A stretch of DNA of 64,000 nt from Chitinophagaceae bacterium (lineage in GTDB: Bacteria; Bacteroidota; Bacteroidia; Chitinophagales; Chitinophagaceae). Shown in pieces: positions 45,513 through 53,521 of the stretch. The stretch spans positions 806,001-870,000 of the forward strand of contig JADJFD010000001.1 of assembly GCA_016708765.1 (NCBI GenBank). The letters run 5' to 3'. The notes beneath the pieces are model-generated. The model made no database searches, had not been told where the DNA came from, and saw only the letters and a program-made list of their open reading frames with translations. The stretch's first letter is position 1; each line of letters begins with the position of its first letter. Both the position numbers and the translations under genes were made by a program.

Positions 45513-45554
45513 CTGTTTAATGATTTTCACTTTCAGATGATTATCATTAAACAG
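45513..45554. promoter_or_regulatory. Perfect 12-bp inverted repeat upstream of fasciclin
   Basis: CTGTTTAATGAT (45513-45524) and ATCATTAAACAG (45543-45554) are exact complements separated by 18 bases. The arms contain the same GTTTAAT/ATTAAAC half-sites as the operator at 45602-45629, but spaced 24 rather than 14 bases apart, i.e. one more helical turn. A second site for the same regulator is a natural reading; a hairpin ending the SDR transcript is the alternative. Confidence 0.55.
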
Positions 45555-45601
45555 AAATACTATTAACAAGTATTTTATAGACAATTCAAACCATTTGTTT
45601 T

Positions 45602-45629
45602 GTTTAATGTTATTGAGATTGTATTAAAC
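45602..45629 (+). promoter_or_regulatory. Operator-like element GTTTAAT-N14-ATTAAAC (fasciclin copy)
   Basis: The element ends 29 bp before the fasciclin ATG. In the sense direction its left part TGTTTAATGTTA and right part ATTAAACAA are identical to those of the copy upstream of rhodopsin (52932-52959), as is the 14-base gap length. A TGTTTTG word precedes both. This arrangement suits a dimeric regulator binding over the promoter. Confidence 0.65.
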
Positions 45630-45658
45630 AAAATAAAAACTAAAAAATCATTAAAATT

Positions 45659-46174
45659 ATGAAAAAGCAAATTCAATCTGCACTATTCGCTGCAGCAATG
45701 TTCCTGACAATATCAGCAACCGCCCAAAAAAATGATATAGTAGATATTGCCATCGGATCTGATGCTCACACTACATTAGTAGCTGCTGTTAAAGCTGCTG
45801 ACCTAGTATCTACCTTAAAAACTGACGGTCCATTTACAGTATTCGCACCGGTAAATGAAGCCTTTGCTAAACTACCAGCAGGCACAGTAGATTTTTTATT
45901 AAAGCCTGAAAACAAAGCTACACTGGCAAAAATTCTTACCTATCATGTAGTAGCTGGTAATCTGGATGCAAATGCAGTTATAGCTGCAATTAAAGAAGGA
46001 AAAGGTACTGCTACGTTAACTACAGTAAGCGGTGGTCTTTTAAAAGCTTCTATTGATAATGGAAAAGTGAAATTAACAGATGAAAAAGGTGGTTCTTCAT
46101 TTGTAACTGTAGCTGATTTGAAAGGCAGTAACGGTGTAATTCATGTTATTGACACAGTAGTGTTACCAAAGTAA
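45659..46174 (+). CDS. Secreted fasciclin-domain protein
   Basis: 171 residues. Signal peptide ends near SATAQ (residue 22). One complete FAS1 domain: TLVAAVKAADLVSTL, GPFTVFAPVNEAFAKLP (H1 motif), YHVVAGNLDA, and the H2 end NGVIHVIDTVVLPK. FAS1 proteins mediate adhesion or ligand binding at the cell surface. It has its own leader of about 250 bp with two inverted repeats shared with the rhodopsin promoter, and its own terminator. A degraded relative lies at 53219-53356. Confidence 0.9.
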   Translation: MKKQIQSALFAAAMFLTISATAQKNDIVDIAIGSDAHTTLVAAVKAADLVSTLKTDGPFTVFAPVNEAFAKLPAGTVDFLLKPENKATLAKILTYHVVAGNLDANAVIAAIKEGKGTATLTTVSGGLLKASIDNGKVKLTDEKGGSSFVTVADLKGSNGVIHVIDTVVLPK

Positions 46175-46185
46175 TTACCTATTTA

Positions 46186-46223
46186 AAACTATAAGGTCAT
46201 CTGAAAGGATGGCTTTATAGTTT
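46186..46223 (+). terminator. Hairpin terminator of the fasciclin gene
   Basis: AAACTATAAGGTCATC pairs with GATGGCTTTATAGTTT over 16 bp (two G-U wobbles) around a six-base loop, 12 bp after the stop codon. The right flank is T/A rich but lacks a clean T-run. Confidence 0.7.
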
Positions 46224-46226
46224 ATA

Positions 46227-46234
46227 TACTTTTG
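46227..46234 (+). promoter_or_regulatory. TAnnTTTG -7 element (TACTTTTG) of the photolyase gene
   Basis: TACTTTTG lies 56 bp upstream of the ATG at 46290 and right after the fasciclin terminator. The -33 region overlaps the terminator stem and shows no TTG. Confidence 0.4.
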
Positions 46235-46289
46235 AAATTTTTTCAGAGTAGTAAATCCACTGATTATTGAGCAAGTAAAATATACTAGT

Positions 46290-47426
46290 ATGGAATTTCC
46301 AAAAGCATATGCAGAAATATTGAATAGATTAGATGAAATTAATCCGATTGAATACGGCCATACAAGAAATTATGCAAAAGGAAATATTACCTACCTCTCC
46401 CCCTATATTTCAAGGGGTGTCATTTCTACTCGCCAAGTATTAGATGCTATACTTACAAAAGGATATAAAAACGCTGAAATAAAGAAACTAGTACAACAAC
46501 TTGCCTGGAGAGAATATTTTCAAAGAGCCTGGCAATATTTGCAAGATGATATGTTTGATGATATACTTCATCGCTATAACGGAGTGCAACATAAAAAAAT
46601 ACCCATTGCGATATTGGATGCGAATACTGGTATTGAATCCATCGACAATGCTATCAATGAATTATATCAAACAGGATATATGCACAACCATCTCCGACTA
46701 TATGTGGCAAGCATTACCTGCAATATTGCCAAATCCGACTGGCAATTACCATCCCAGTGGATGTATTATCATTTACTCGATGGCGATCTGGCCAGTAATA
46801 ATTGCAGCTGGCAATGGGTAACCGGTAATTTTTCAAGTCGCCAATATTTTTGCAACCAGGAAAACATCAATAAATTCACCAATACAAATCAAACTGGTAC
46901 CTTCCTAGATAAAACATATGAAGAGTTGCCTCAATTAAAAATTCCAGACGAGCTTAGTCAACTTAAAAATATTCAGCTTACTACTTCATTACCAAAAAAA
47001 GAACAGCCGAAGTTAGACACATCACTGCCGCTGGTAATATATACTTCCTATAATCTTGATCCGCTATGGAAACAAGACATTAAAGCAAACAGAGTCTTAT
47101 TGTTGGAGCCATCACATTTTAAACAGTTTCCAGTAAGCGAAAATGTTATGAACTTTATAACCGGGCTTGCAAAAAAAATAGAGGGGTTACAAATATTTTC
47201 CGGAAAACTAAATGAATTAACAGGAGTTAATAACTTTCCTGCCATCTACAGCAAAGAACATCCGTTTACAAAACACTTCCCTGGAATTAAAGAAGAAAGA
47301 GATTGGATATTTCCTGAAGTAAAAGGATACTTTAATTCATTTTTTCAATATTGGAAACAATGCGAAAAGATTTTAGACAGAAAAGAACATACTAAGTTTC
47401 CTAAGCAGATGCTAAAGGCATCTTAG
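46290..47426 (+). CDS. Photolyase/cryptochrome-like FAD-binding protein with apparently reversed domain order
   Basis: 378 residues. Residues about 5-210 match the C-terminal FAD-binding domain of DNA photolyases: TYLSPYISRGVIS, LAWREYFQRAW, YMHNHLRLYVASI and DLASNNCSWQWVTG. The usual N-terminal alpha/beta antenna domain is absent. Instead residues about 235-378 look alpha/beta: PLVIYTSYNLDPLW, then RVLLLEPSHFKQFPVSEN, reminiscent of the first strands and the E-x-H/F-Q-x-P block of the alpha/beta domain in photolyase-related proteins. Thus the two halves seem swapped. It may repair DNA or sense blue light. It leads a unit with CIA30 (20 bp gap) in a light-associated cluster. Confidence 0.8.
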   Translation: MEFPKAYAEILNRLDEINPIEYGHTRNYAKGNITYLSPYISRGVISTRQVLDAILTKGYKNAEIKKLVQQLAWREYFQRAWQYLQDDMFDDILHRYNGVQHKKIPIAILDANTGIESIDNAINELYQTGYMHNHLRLYVASITCNIAKSDWQLPSQWMYYHLLDGDLASNNCSWQWVTGNFSSRQYFCNQENINKFTNTNQTGTFLDKTYEELPQLKIPDELSQLKNIQLTTSLPKKEQPKLDTSLPLVIYTSYNLDPLWKQDIKANRVLLLEPSHFKQFPVSENVMNFITGLAKKIEGLQIFSGKLNELTGVNNFPAIYSKEHPFTKHFPGIKEERDWIFPEVKGYFNSFFQYWKQCEKILDRKEHTKFPKQMLKAS

Positions 47427-47446
47427 TTTAAAAATATTATATAAAA

Positions 47447-47977
47447 ATGCTTTCATTAATTCACCATCTTATTGTTTTGCTTGCTTTAAACCCAATAGTA
47501 CTTTTCGATTTTACTACATCTTCAGATATTTCGAAGTGGCGAATTACAGATGATGTGGTTATGGGTGGAAGGTCTGATGGTAAGTTCCAATTATCAGCAA
47601 ATGGCAATGGTCTCTTTAGTGGCAAAGTGTCATTAGAAAACAATGGAGGATTCTCATCCGTACGATATTATTTGGATCAAAAAGAAATGAAGGGCTTGAA
47701 TAAATTCGTTATCCGGATAAAAGGCGATGGTAAAAATTATCAATTTAGAGTGAGAGCAAAAAGAAATGAGTATTACGAATACAATATCACTTTTAAAACA
47801 AGTGGCGATTGGGAAACTATAGATTTACCCTTTAATCAAATGACCCCATCTTTCAGAGGAAGAGAATTGAACTTACCTCCATTTCCTGGTTCTAATATTT
47901 CAGAAATCGGTTTTCTAATCAGTAATAAAAAAGCAGAGACGTTTATGCTTGAAATTGAATCAATTAAAATTCAATAA
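47447..47977 (+). CDS. CIA30 family protein
   Basis: 176 residues. A short hydrophobic N-terminus (LIHHLIVLLALNPIVL) may be a signal peptide or anchor. The rest is the CIA30 beta-sandwich: DFTTSSDISKWRITDDVVMG, GKVSLENNGGFSSVRYYL and the C-terminal ISEIGFLISNKKAETFMLEI. The domain is named after a complex I assembly factor of mitochondria, but bacterial members are of unknown function and probably bind carbohydrate or lipid-like ligands. It ends 30 bp from the convergent DPRP gene. Confidence 0.85.
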   Translation: MLSLIHHLIVLLALNPIVLFDFTTSSDISKWRITDDVVMGGRSDGKFQLSANGNGLFSGKVSLENNGGFSSVRYYLDQKEMKGLNKFVIRIKGDGKNYQFRVRAKRNEYYEYNITFKTSGDWETIDLPFNQMTPSFRGRELNLPPFPGSNISEIGFLISNKKAETFMLEIESIKIQ

Positions 47978-48006
47978 ATGCAATTCCCTTTTCAAGTAAA
48001 AGCATT

Positions 48007-49496
48007 TTAAATAGCTTCCTTATCTAATTGTTTTAGAAATTTATCTGCAGTTTGCAAATGCAGTTTCTTTTTTTCATCACTAATCTTATCGAATGTTCTG
48101 ATGAGCATTCCAAGCCTAGGATTGCTTAAGAAGAATTTCCTGTGCACATGCATAAACCGCCAGAAAAGTGCATCCCATATTGTCGTCCATTTTTCATCTT
48201 TCTTATAATCACTCATTTTCAATAAATAATTACTTCCGCTTATATAGGGTTTGGTTGTCATTAACCCTCCATCAGCAAATTGGGTCATACCATATACATT
48301 CGGTACCATTACCCAATCATAGGCATCGATATACATTTCCATGAACCATTGATAAACTTCATCAGGATCAAATTCGCAGAGGAGCATAAAATTGCCCATA
48401 ACCATTAATCGTTCTATATGGTGTGAATAGCTTGTTTGCAGTGCCTTTTTTATAACATTATCAACTGGTACAATGCCAGTGGTCCCCTGCCAAAAACTTT
48501 GGGAATTTTGCGGGTAAAGTTCCAATAGTTGGTGGTCCGTTGCCGGTTGCCTTCTCTTTCGTACACGGCTCGTATAAACTCCCTCCACCCCATTATTTGC
48601 CGTATAAATCCTTCCAAAGAATTTAGGGGTACATTATCTTTTTGAGCATAATCGATTGCTTTATCAATTATTTCTCCGGGGGTTAATAATCCTGTATTTA
48701 ATAATGGGGAAAGAATAGAGTGAAAAAGATAATTTTCTCCAGCAACCATCGCATCTTCATATATACCAAACTTTTTGAACCGGTACTTAAAAAAATCGTT
48801 TAGCCAAACGCTGGAACTAGTAAAATCAATAGGATAAATAAAACTGTTTACGTCTCCATAATTATCAGCAAAATATGTATTTACATATTGCTTCGCTTCC
48901 TTTACAAAGTTATTTTCTTTACTAACAGGAAGTACAGGAACCACTTCATCTTTTGGCATTCGCTTTCTGTTGTCACTATCAAAGGTCCATTTATCCCCGG
49001 TGGGCTTTTGATCAGCATCTACTAACACATTTCGCTTTTTCCGTTGTGCGATATAAAAATCAGTTTGAAAATATTTTTTCTTTTTCTCAAAATAATCTTC
49101 CAGTTCTTTCTGCGTATTTAAAAAAGAAGGACTATCTGATTTTATCAACTTTATTTTAGTGTTCTGACAGGACTCCGCCATTCTTTTCTGTAACCAGTTA
49201 TCAACAACATCAATATACTGAATCTCCTTTATGCCTTCAGCCTTCAATTGCTTAATTAACTTTTGAATATCTGCCTGAGGAGAAAAGCTATCAATATAGT
49301 TTACAGCAAATCCTTTGGCTTTTAAATAGCTTTCATAACACTTCATGGTAGCCCTATGAAATACTATTTTCTGTTTATGAAACTTATATTGTGTAAAAAA
49401 TAAAGATTCCTCAACCAGGTAAATAGGTTGCTTCAATTTAAGCACCTCATGCTCTTCAAATAATTGATGCGGGAAAAGTATTGTTACAGATTTCAT
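48007..49496 (-). CDS. Cryptochrome/photolyase-related (DPRP, PF04244-type) protein, one-base frameshift
   Basis: About 495 residues once joined. The N-terminal half (ILFPHQLFEEHEVLKLKQP, YLVEESLFFTQYKFHKQKI, HRATMKCYE) is the alpha/beta domain; the second half has SLEGFIRQIMGWREFIRAVY, NYWNF and QTSYSHHIERLMVMGNFMLL with MVPNVYGMTQFADGG, the FAD-binding core. Members of this group are (6-4) photolyases or bacterial cryptochromes with an Fe-S cluster. Frame 1 ends at 48450 after IPKVFGRGP; frame 2 resumes as FWQGTTG. One T added to the T5 run (minus strand; + about 48491-48495) joins them. A single gene, probably light-induced. Confidence 0.88.
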
Positions 49497-49605
49497 TATG
49501 TTAGGAACAAATACTATTAAATAATGTTTATGCCAGCAAAATCAAAAAATAGAAATCTTAAAGGAGTCAAGGGATAACTGACCAATAAAACAGGTGAAAT
49601 TAATA

Positions 49606-51054
49606 CTAGTTCTTATCCTCCTTACCTTTTGATAATTTATTGATCATCCCGTTAAAAATAAAATAATGAAAGGGCCAGCTACCGTACCAATATAATCGAC
49701 CCCATACACCCTTCGGTCTAAATGTGGCTGTTTGTTTTAATTCAAAGTTATCTTCAACAGGGGTAATCTGAAATTCAAGCCAAGCTTCTCCCGGTAATTT
49801 CATTTCTGCATATAATAAAAGACGCATTGCATTTTTATCTGCCACCAATACTCGCCAGAAATCCAATGCATCGCCGGCATCAATGGTAGTATTATTTGTA
49901 CGGCCACGACGTAATCCAACCCCACCCACTAATTTATCCATGAACCCACGAATGCGCCATAAAATATTTCCATAGTACCAGCCGGTTTTACCACCGATAC
50001 TCCATATCTTATTCATTACCGGTGATGCATCGGTATTGAACATTCGCTTTTTTTCATCCTTAAAACAGCCGAATTCCGGTACTTGTATATATTCCATTAA
50101 CCGCTGCGGTGTGCGGCTGCTACTAAACGAATCTTTCCAACTCGATAAAACAAGATTCTGCTCTATTTTTTCAAAAGCAAGTTGCACCGCTTGCTTATAA
50201 CTCAGCAATTCAATATTCAATTCTTCAGCCAGATTATTGGGCCGGCAAATTACATCCACTTTCATGCTGTTTACTAGGTTAATAGCAAGCGGATAAGAAG
50301 TAGATGTAACAAAATATAACCAGTAAGAAGATATCCGAGGTGTCATAAACGGTAAGGTGTAGATATATCTTTTCAATCCCCGGATAGCTGCATATTGTAG
50401 CAACATCTGTTTATAGGTAAGCACTTCAGATGCGCCAATATCAAAATTTTTATTAAACGTATTTTCTTTTAGCAGTATCCCGGTTAAAAACTGAACTACA
50501 TTCCGAATGGCGATGGGTTGACATTTAGTGTTCAGCCATTTGGGTGTAACCATTATCGGCAATTTTTCTACCAGGTCACGGATGATTTCAAATGAAGCAC
50601 TACCCGAACCAACGATAATTGCGGCCCTTAAAACAGTAAGGGGTGCTCCAGCATTTGATAATATATTCTCTACCTGTAACCTGCTGTTTAAATGTTTACT
50701 TAATGCATCAGCATTACTGATGCCGCTCATGTAGATGATCTGCTTTGTAGAAGTAGGATTAATTAATGCAATAAAATTCTTTGCACAAGCAGCTTCCGCT
50801 TCATCAAAGTCGGATGTATTGTCACTCATAGAATGGATAAGGTAATAAGCAACATCAATAGCAATCGGTAGTTTTACATCAGGTGCAGGCTTTTCAAAAT
50901 CAATTTCTATTGTAAGCAACCGTTCATCGCTGTGTGAGGCTATAAATCTACTTTTATTACGAACACAACAATACAGGGTATGCCCCTGCTCCAACAGAAC
51001 AGGAATTAACCGTTCGCCGATATAACCATTGGCACCTGTAAGCAATATATTCAT
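49606..51054 (-). CDS. NAD(P)-binding SDR with C-terminal DUF2867 domain
   Basis: 482 residues. N-terminal extended-SDR Rossmann domain (LLTGANGYIGERLIPVLL, YYLIHSMSD, IIYMSGIS) to about residue 290, then a SRPBCC-like DUF2867 domain with SIGGKTGWYYGNILWRIRGF and KLVGGVGLRRGR. Substrate unknown. The same two-domain gene lies beside photolyase-related genes in other light-responsive clusters. It is 109 bp upstream of the DPRP gene on the same strand. Confidence 0.87.
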   Translation of the reverse strand: MNILLTGANGYIGERLIPVLLEQGHTLYCCVRNKSRFIASHSDERLLTIEIDFEKPAPDVKLPIAIDVAYYLIHSMSDNTSDFDEAEAACAKNFIALINPTSTKQIIYMSGISNADALSKHLNSRLQVENILSNAGAPLTVLRAAIIVGSGSASFEIIRDLVEKLPIMVTPKWLNTKCQPIAIRNVVQFLTGILLKENTFNKNFDIGASEVLTYKQMLLQYAAIRGLKRYIYTLPFMTPRISSYWLYFVTSTSYPLAINLVNSMKVDVICRPNNLAEELNIELLSYKQAVQLAFEKIEQNLVLSSWKDSFSSSRTPQRLMEYIQVPEFGCFKDEKKRMFNTDASPVMNKIWSIGGKTGWYYGNILWRIRGFMDKLVGGVGLRRGRTNNTTIDAGDALDFWRVLVADKNAMRLLLYAEMKLPGEAWLEFQITPVEDNFELKQTATFRPKGVWGRLYWYGSWPFHYFIFNGMINKLSKGKEDKN

Positions 51055-51063
51055 GAACTTAAT

Positions 51064-51093
51064 TAAAAAGATGAATCTGTTCTATTTCATCTT
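51064..51093 (-). terminator. Intrinsic terminator downstream of blh
   Basis: On the minus strand AAGATGAA pairs with TTCATCTT around a 10-base loop and is followed by TTT. It separates the rhodopsin-blh unit from the DUF2867 gene, which therefore has its own promoter. Confidence 0.65.
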
Positions 51094-51174
51094 ACGATAC
51101 ATTATAAAATACAAAAACAAGCTACTCAATTAATCTTACATTTCAGCAGGACTATAAAACGCTTTATTAATTTT

Positions 51175-52098
51175 TTATTTATTTTTTCTAAGCCTGTTAT
51201 ACATCTCATGCATAATATTCATATGCGGTGCTGTAAGAACGGCCAGACCAAATAAAATATAAATAACAACTGCCCGGGAACTAAAATCGAGATAACCAGT
51301 AAACATGAATAAAGCAATACCGAATAATGCAAGTAGACTATAAAATACAATTTGTCGGGCAATGAGGGGATAAGTCATTTCTCTATTAACAGACAGATAG
51401 GAAAATATATTTCTAATGGATAATAGTGAATGCCAGATTACAAAGTAGAAAGTAAATCCAAGTAATAATGGAATATTATATAAAATGATAATTAAGATAG
51501 CAAATTGCCATAGAAATTGGTCTTCAATTTTTTCTTTCTCTTTTGCAAGGAGGAAATATAAAAAAACTGAACTGAAAAAAAAGAGCAATGAAAAAGATAA
51601 TATAGCTACCCTATAATTTATTAATTGTTGGATAAACAAGAAATTACCTTCCTCAAAACCTCCTATGCTAATAATTTGAACTAACTCTTCCGGATCATGT
51701 AATAAAATAACTGAGAGAATTACTAGACCATAGCTTACAACCAATAATTTACCCCAAAAATTATTAGTTTTAAAAAAGTGTAAATCAGTTTCACCAAAAT
51801 GATACGCTGAAAATAATATAAACAGAAGAATTCCCCCCACTGGGAAAAAGTATAATAAGAGACCAAACCCTATCATTCTTCCAAGATATCCAGAAAAAAA
51901 ATGAATGCGGGAAAATACTGATTTTTGATGCTGTCGGTTTTGAATGGCAACTAATAGATCAGCTGCCCCATGCGGAATACCTAGTAAAATAATGCCTGCA
52001 ATAAAAAAGGAGAACTGCAAGTTAAATGAAATGAGTTGCCCTGTTTGATTAAGAATCAAAAGTATTATACCAAATAATATCAGAGCTATTCTATACAT
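51175..52098 (-). CDS. blh: Beta-carotene 15,15'-dioxygenase, Brp/Blh family
   Basis: Cleaves beta-carotene into two molecules of retinal, the rhodopsin chromophore, in the inner membrane. 307 residues, about eight membrane helices. The conserved iron-binding His residues are present: His43 in GIPHGAADLL, His100 in FSAYHFGETDL, His223 in IWHSLLS, and His292/His297 in PHMNIMHEMY. It follows the rhodopsin gene on the same strand, with a strong hairpin between. No carotenoid biosynthesis genes are in the window, so beta-carotene must be made elsewhere in the genome. Confidence 0.95.
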   Translation of the reverse strand: MYRIALILFGIILLILNQTGQLISFNLQFSFFIAGIILLGIPHGAADLLVAIQNRQHQKSVFSRIHFFSGYLGRMIGFGLLLYFFPVGGILLFILFSAYHFGETDLHFFKTNNFWGKLLVVSYGLVILSVILLHDPEELVQIISIGGFEEGNFLFIQQLINYRVAILSFSLLFFFSSVFLYFLLAKEKEKIEDQFLWQFAILIIILYNIPLLLGFTFYFVIWHSLLSIRNIFSYLSVNREMTYPLIARQIVFYSLLALFGIALFMFTGYLDFSSRAVVIYILFGLAVLTAPHMNIMHEMYNRLRKNK

Positions 52099-52112
52099 AT
52101 GTGATTATAAAA

Positions 52113-52157
52113 AGATAAATGAGTAATACCTGTTAAAACAACAGGTATTACTCATTT
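52113..52157 (-). terminator. Intercistronic terminator/attenuator between rhodopsin and blh
   Basis: A perfect 18-bp stem, AAATGAGTAATACCTGTT at 52117-52134 with its complement at 52140-52157, around a 5-base loop, starts five bases after the rhodopsin stop. On the minus strand it is followed by TCTTTTT. It would end most rhodopsin transcripts and let a minority continue into blh. Confidence 0.9.
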
Positions 52158-52161
52158 AATT

Positions 52162-52905
52162 TTAAGCAGTAGCAGTTTGCTTATCTGATTGTGCAAGCAT
52201 ATATATCACAAGACCAAAACCAATTTTATTGATTGCATCTCCGATATTGTATACTACATCGAGAGATACACCTTCTAAAACCTTCATTCCAAATAACCCA
52301 CCTTCTGTGCCAGCTATATAGCCAAGAGGATAAATAGCCCAACCTACTAATACAAACCATCCTAACGTTTTCACTGCTTTTACTACTGCCGGACCAGCAT
52401 TACCTGCCAGTTTCGCCACTTCTCCAAACCATATCAAGTAAACGATATAGAAATAACCAATACTGCTAACAAAACCCCATATCCAGCTTTGTGTTTCAGT
52501 TGGATAAATAGCTTCGCCGATATAACCCGTTACCAGCATGAAAACCGAAGCAGCGATAAGTTTCCAAAGTAAACCCAGTTTTGCACCTGCTTTTTTTGTA
52601 ATAAGATAAAATTCAACACACATAAGAGGCACGGTAAGTAACCAGTCTACATAGCGAAAAAATGTCGGGGATTCGTTTGTCGCTAAATTGTAATCCCGCA
52701 TGTAATAATAATGCACAGCTGCAATGAAAGTAATTAAGCCTGAAACCAGAATAGAAGTTCGCCACTTTTTTTCTACGTTTGACATTTCAAAAAAGAAGAA
52801 AACAGATGCAGCAAGCATAGCCATACATCCTACAAAAAAAGTAAAGGCAACGTAATTGTCGTTGGCAATTGGTTTGATCTCCAACAATTGAATTGAAAAA
52901 TCCAT
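52162..52905 (-). CDS. Proteorhodopsin, outward proton pump, green-absorbing type
   Basis: Light-driven proton pump of the inner membrane. 247 residues, seven helices. Retinal-binding Lys227 lies in DAINKIGFG with counterion Asp223. Helix C reads RYVDWLLTVPLMCVEFY: Asp87 (primary acceptor), Thr91 and Glu98 (donor) form the DTE motif of proton pumps, not the NDQ of sodium pumps. His65 pairs with Asp87 as in other proteorhodopsins. The spectral tuning position (8 after Asp87) is Met95, which favours green absorption (Leu/Met green, Gln blue). Carotenoid antenna binding cannot be decided by eye. The leader carries the operator-like element at 52932-52959. Confidence 0.96.
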   Translation of the reverse strand: MDFSIQLLEIKPIANDNYVAFTFFVGCMAMLAASVFFFFEMSNVEKKWRTSILVSGLITFIAAVHYYYMRDYNLATNESPTFFRYVDWLLTVPLMCVEFYLITKKAGAKLGLLWKLIAASVFMLVTGYIGEAIYPTETQSWIWGFVSSIGYFYIVYLIWFGEVAKLAGNAGPAVVKAVKTLGWFVLVGWAIYPLGYIAGTEGGLFGMKVLEGVSLDVVYNIGDAINKIGFGLVIYMLAQSDKQTATA

Positions 52906-52931
52906 ATTAGTTAATTTAATTGAAAAATGTT

Positions 52932-52959
52932 GTTTAATAAATCTATCGTAACATTAAAC
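52932..52959 (-). promoter_or_regulatory. Operator-like element GTTTAAT-N14-ATTAAAC (rhodopsin copy)
   Basis: It ends 27 bp before the rhodopsin start. Half-sites and the 14-base gap are the same as at 45602-45629, and read in the gene's direction TGTTTAATGTTA and ATTAAACAA are shared exactly. TAGATTTA within the gap region resembles a -7 box, so a bound regulator would cover the promoter. Confidence 0.65.
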
Positions 52960-53218
52960 ACAAAACAGTTTCAAAAAAGTTTATGAATTTTCAAAAAATA
53001 TTGAAAATAATTTTTTCTCTATAGTTTTTTTAATCTTTGAATTCGATTTAATGAAAAAAGTTAAACAAGGGTTTCTGGTGAGAGAATTAAAAACCCATCC
53101 ATAGAACAACTCAGGAACGGCTTCAAGAAATTAAAAAGACTGTTTAATATTTCTGATTTTAAAACTGAAAAAGTAAAACAGAATTTAATGAGACTCGAAT
53201 CCTGTCGGCCCAAATAAT
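52960..53218. other. Spacer upstream of rhodopsin with a relict regulatory arm
   Basis: About 260 AT-rich bases. They must hold the upstream part of the rhodopsin promoter at the left; at 53140-53148 there is a single CTGTTTAAT arm. A 17-codon frame from 53051 is too short to support. Nothing else is recognised. Confidence 0.4.
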
Positions 53219-53356
53219 AAAATCAGCGGAGTAGTTGGATTGAATGGTGGCTTCGTAAAAGGAAATAGCAATAATAGCTATTCAAAGATTACACCAGCAA
53301 ATCTACTGGCAACAAATGGTGTGATACAGGTAATTGACCGTGTATTGTTACCCTGA
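53219..53356 (+). pseudogene. C-terminal remnant of a second fasciclin gene
   Basis: A frame of 45 codons ending TGA 53354-53356 reads KISGVVGLNGGFVKG and ends in NGVIQVIDRVLLP, the H2 end of a FAS1 domain. Compare NGVIHVIDTVVLPK in the intact gene at 45659. No start codon or N-terminal part is present; stop codons precede it. Upstream, 53140-53148 keeps CTGTTTAAT, one arm of the inverted repeat found before the intact gene. A terminator follows. It is therefore a decayed duplicate. Confidence 0.75.
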
Positions 53357-53389
53357 TATATTTTTAATTAGTGTTGGTGATGATTGGAT

Positions 53390-53425
53390 AACAGGTATTG
53401 GGATTCCCCAGTACCTGTTTTTTTT
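53390..53425 (+). terminator. Intrinsic terminator after the fasciclin remnant
   Basis: AACAGGTA pairs with TACCTGTT, with TTGGG/CCCCAG pairing inside, followed by a T8 run. It remains intact although the gene before it is lost. Confidence 0.8.
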
Positions 53426-53521
53426 CGGCATAGAGAGCCTGTCAGGTAGGTGCTACTATATTTTAGATTGATATAGAGCAACTATTTATTTTAATTTAAT
53501 ATATTAGATTAATAATATACT

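Noticed and set aside
52162..52905. Possibility that the rhodopsin is a sodium (NDQ) or chloride (NTQ) pump
   Set aside because: Helix C shows Asp87, Thr91 and Glu98, the DTE proton-pump motif.
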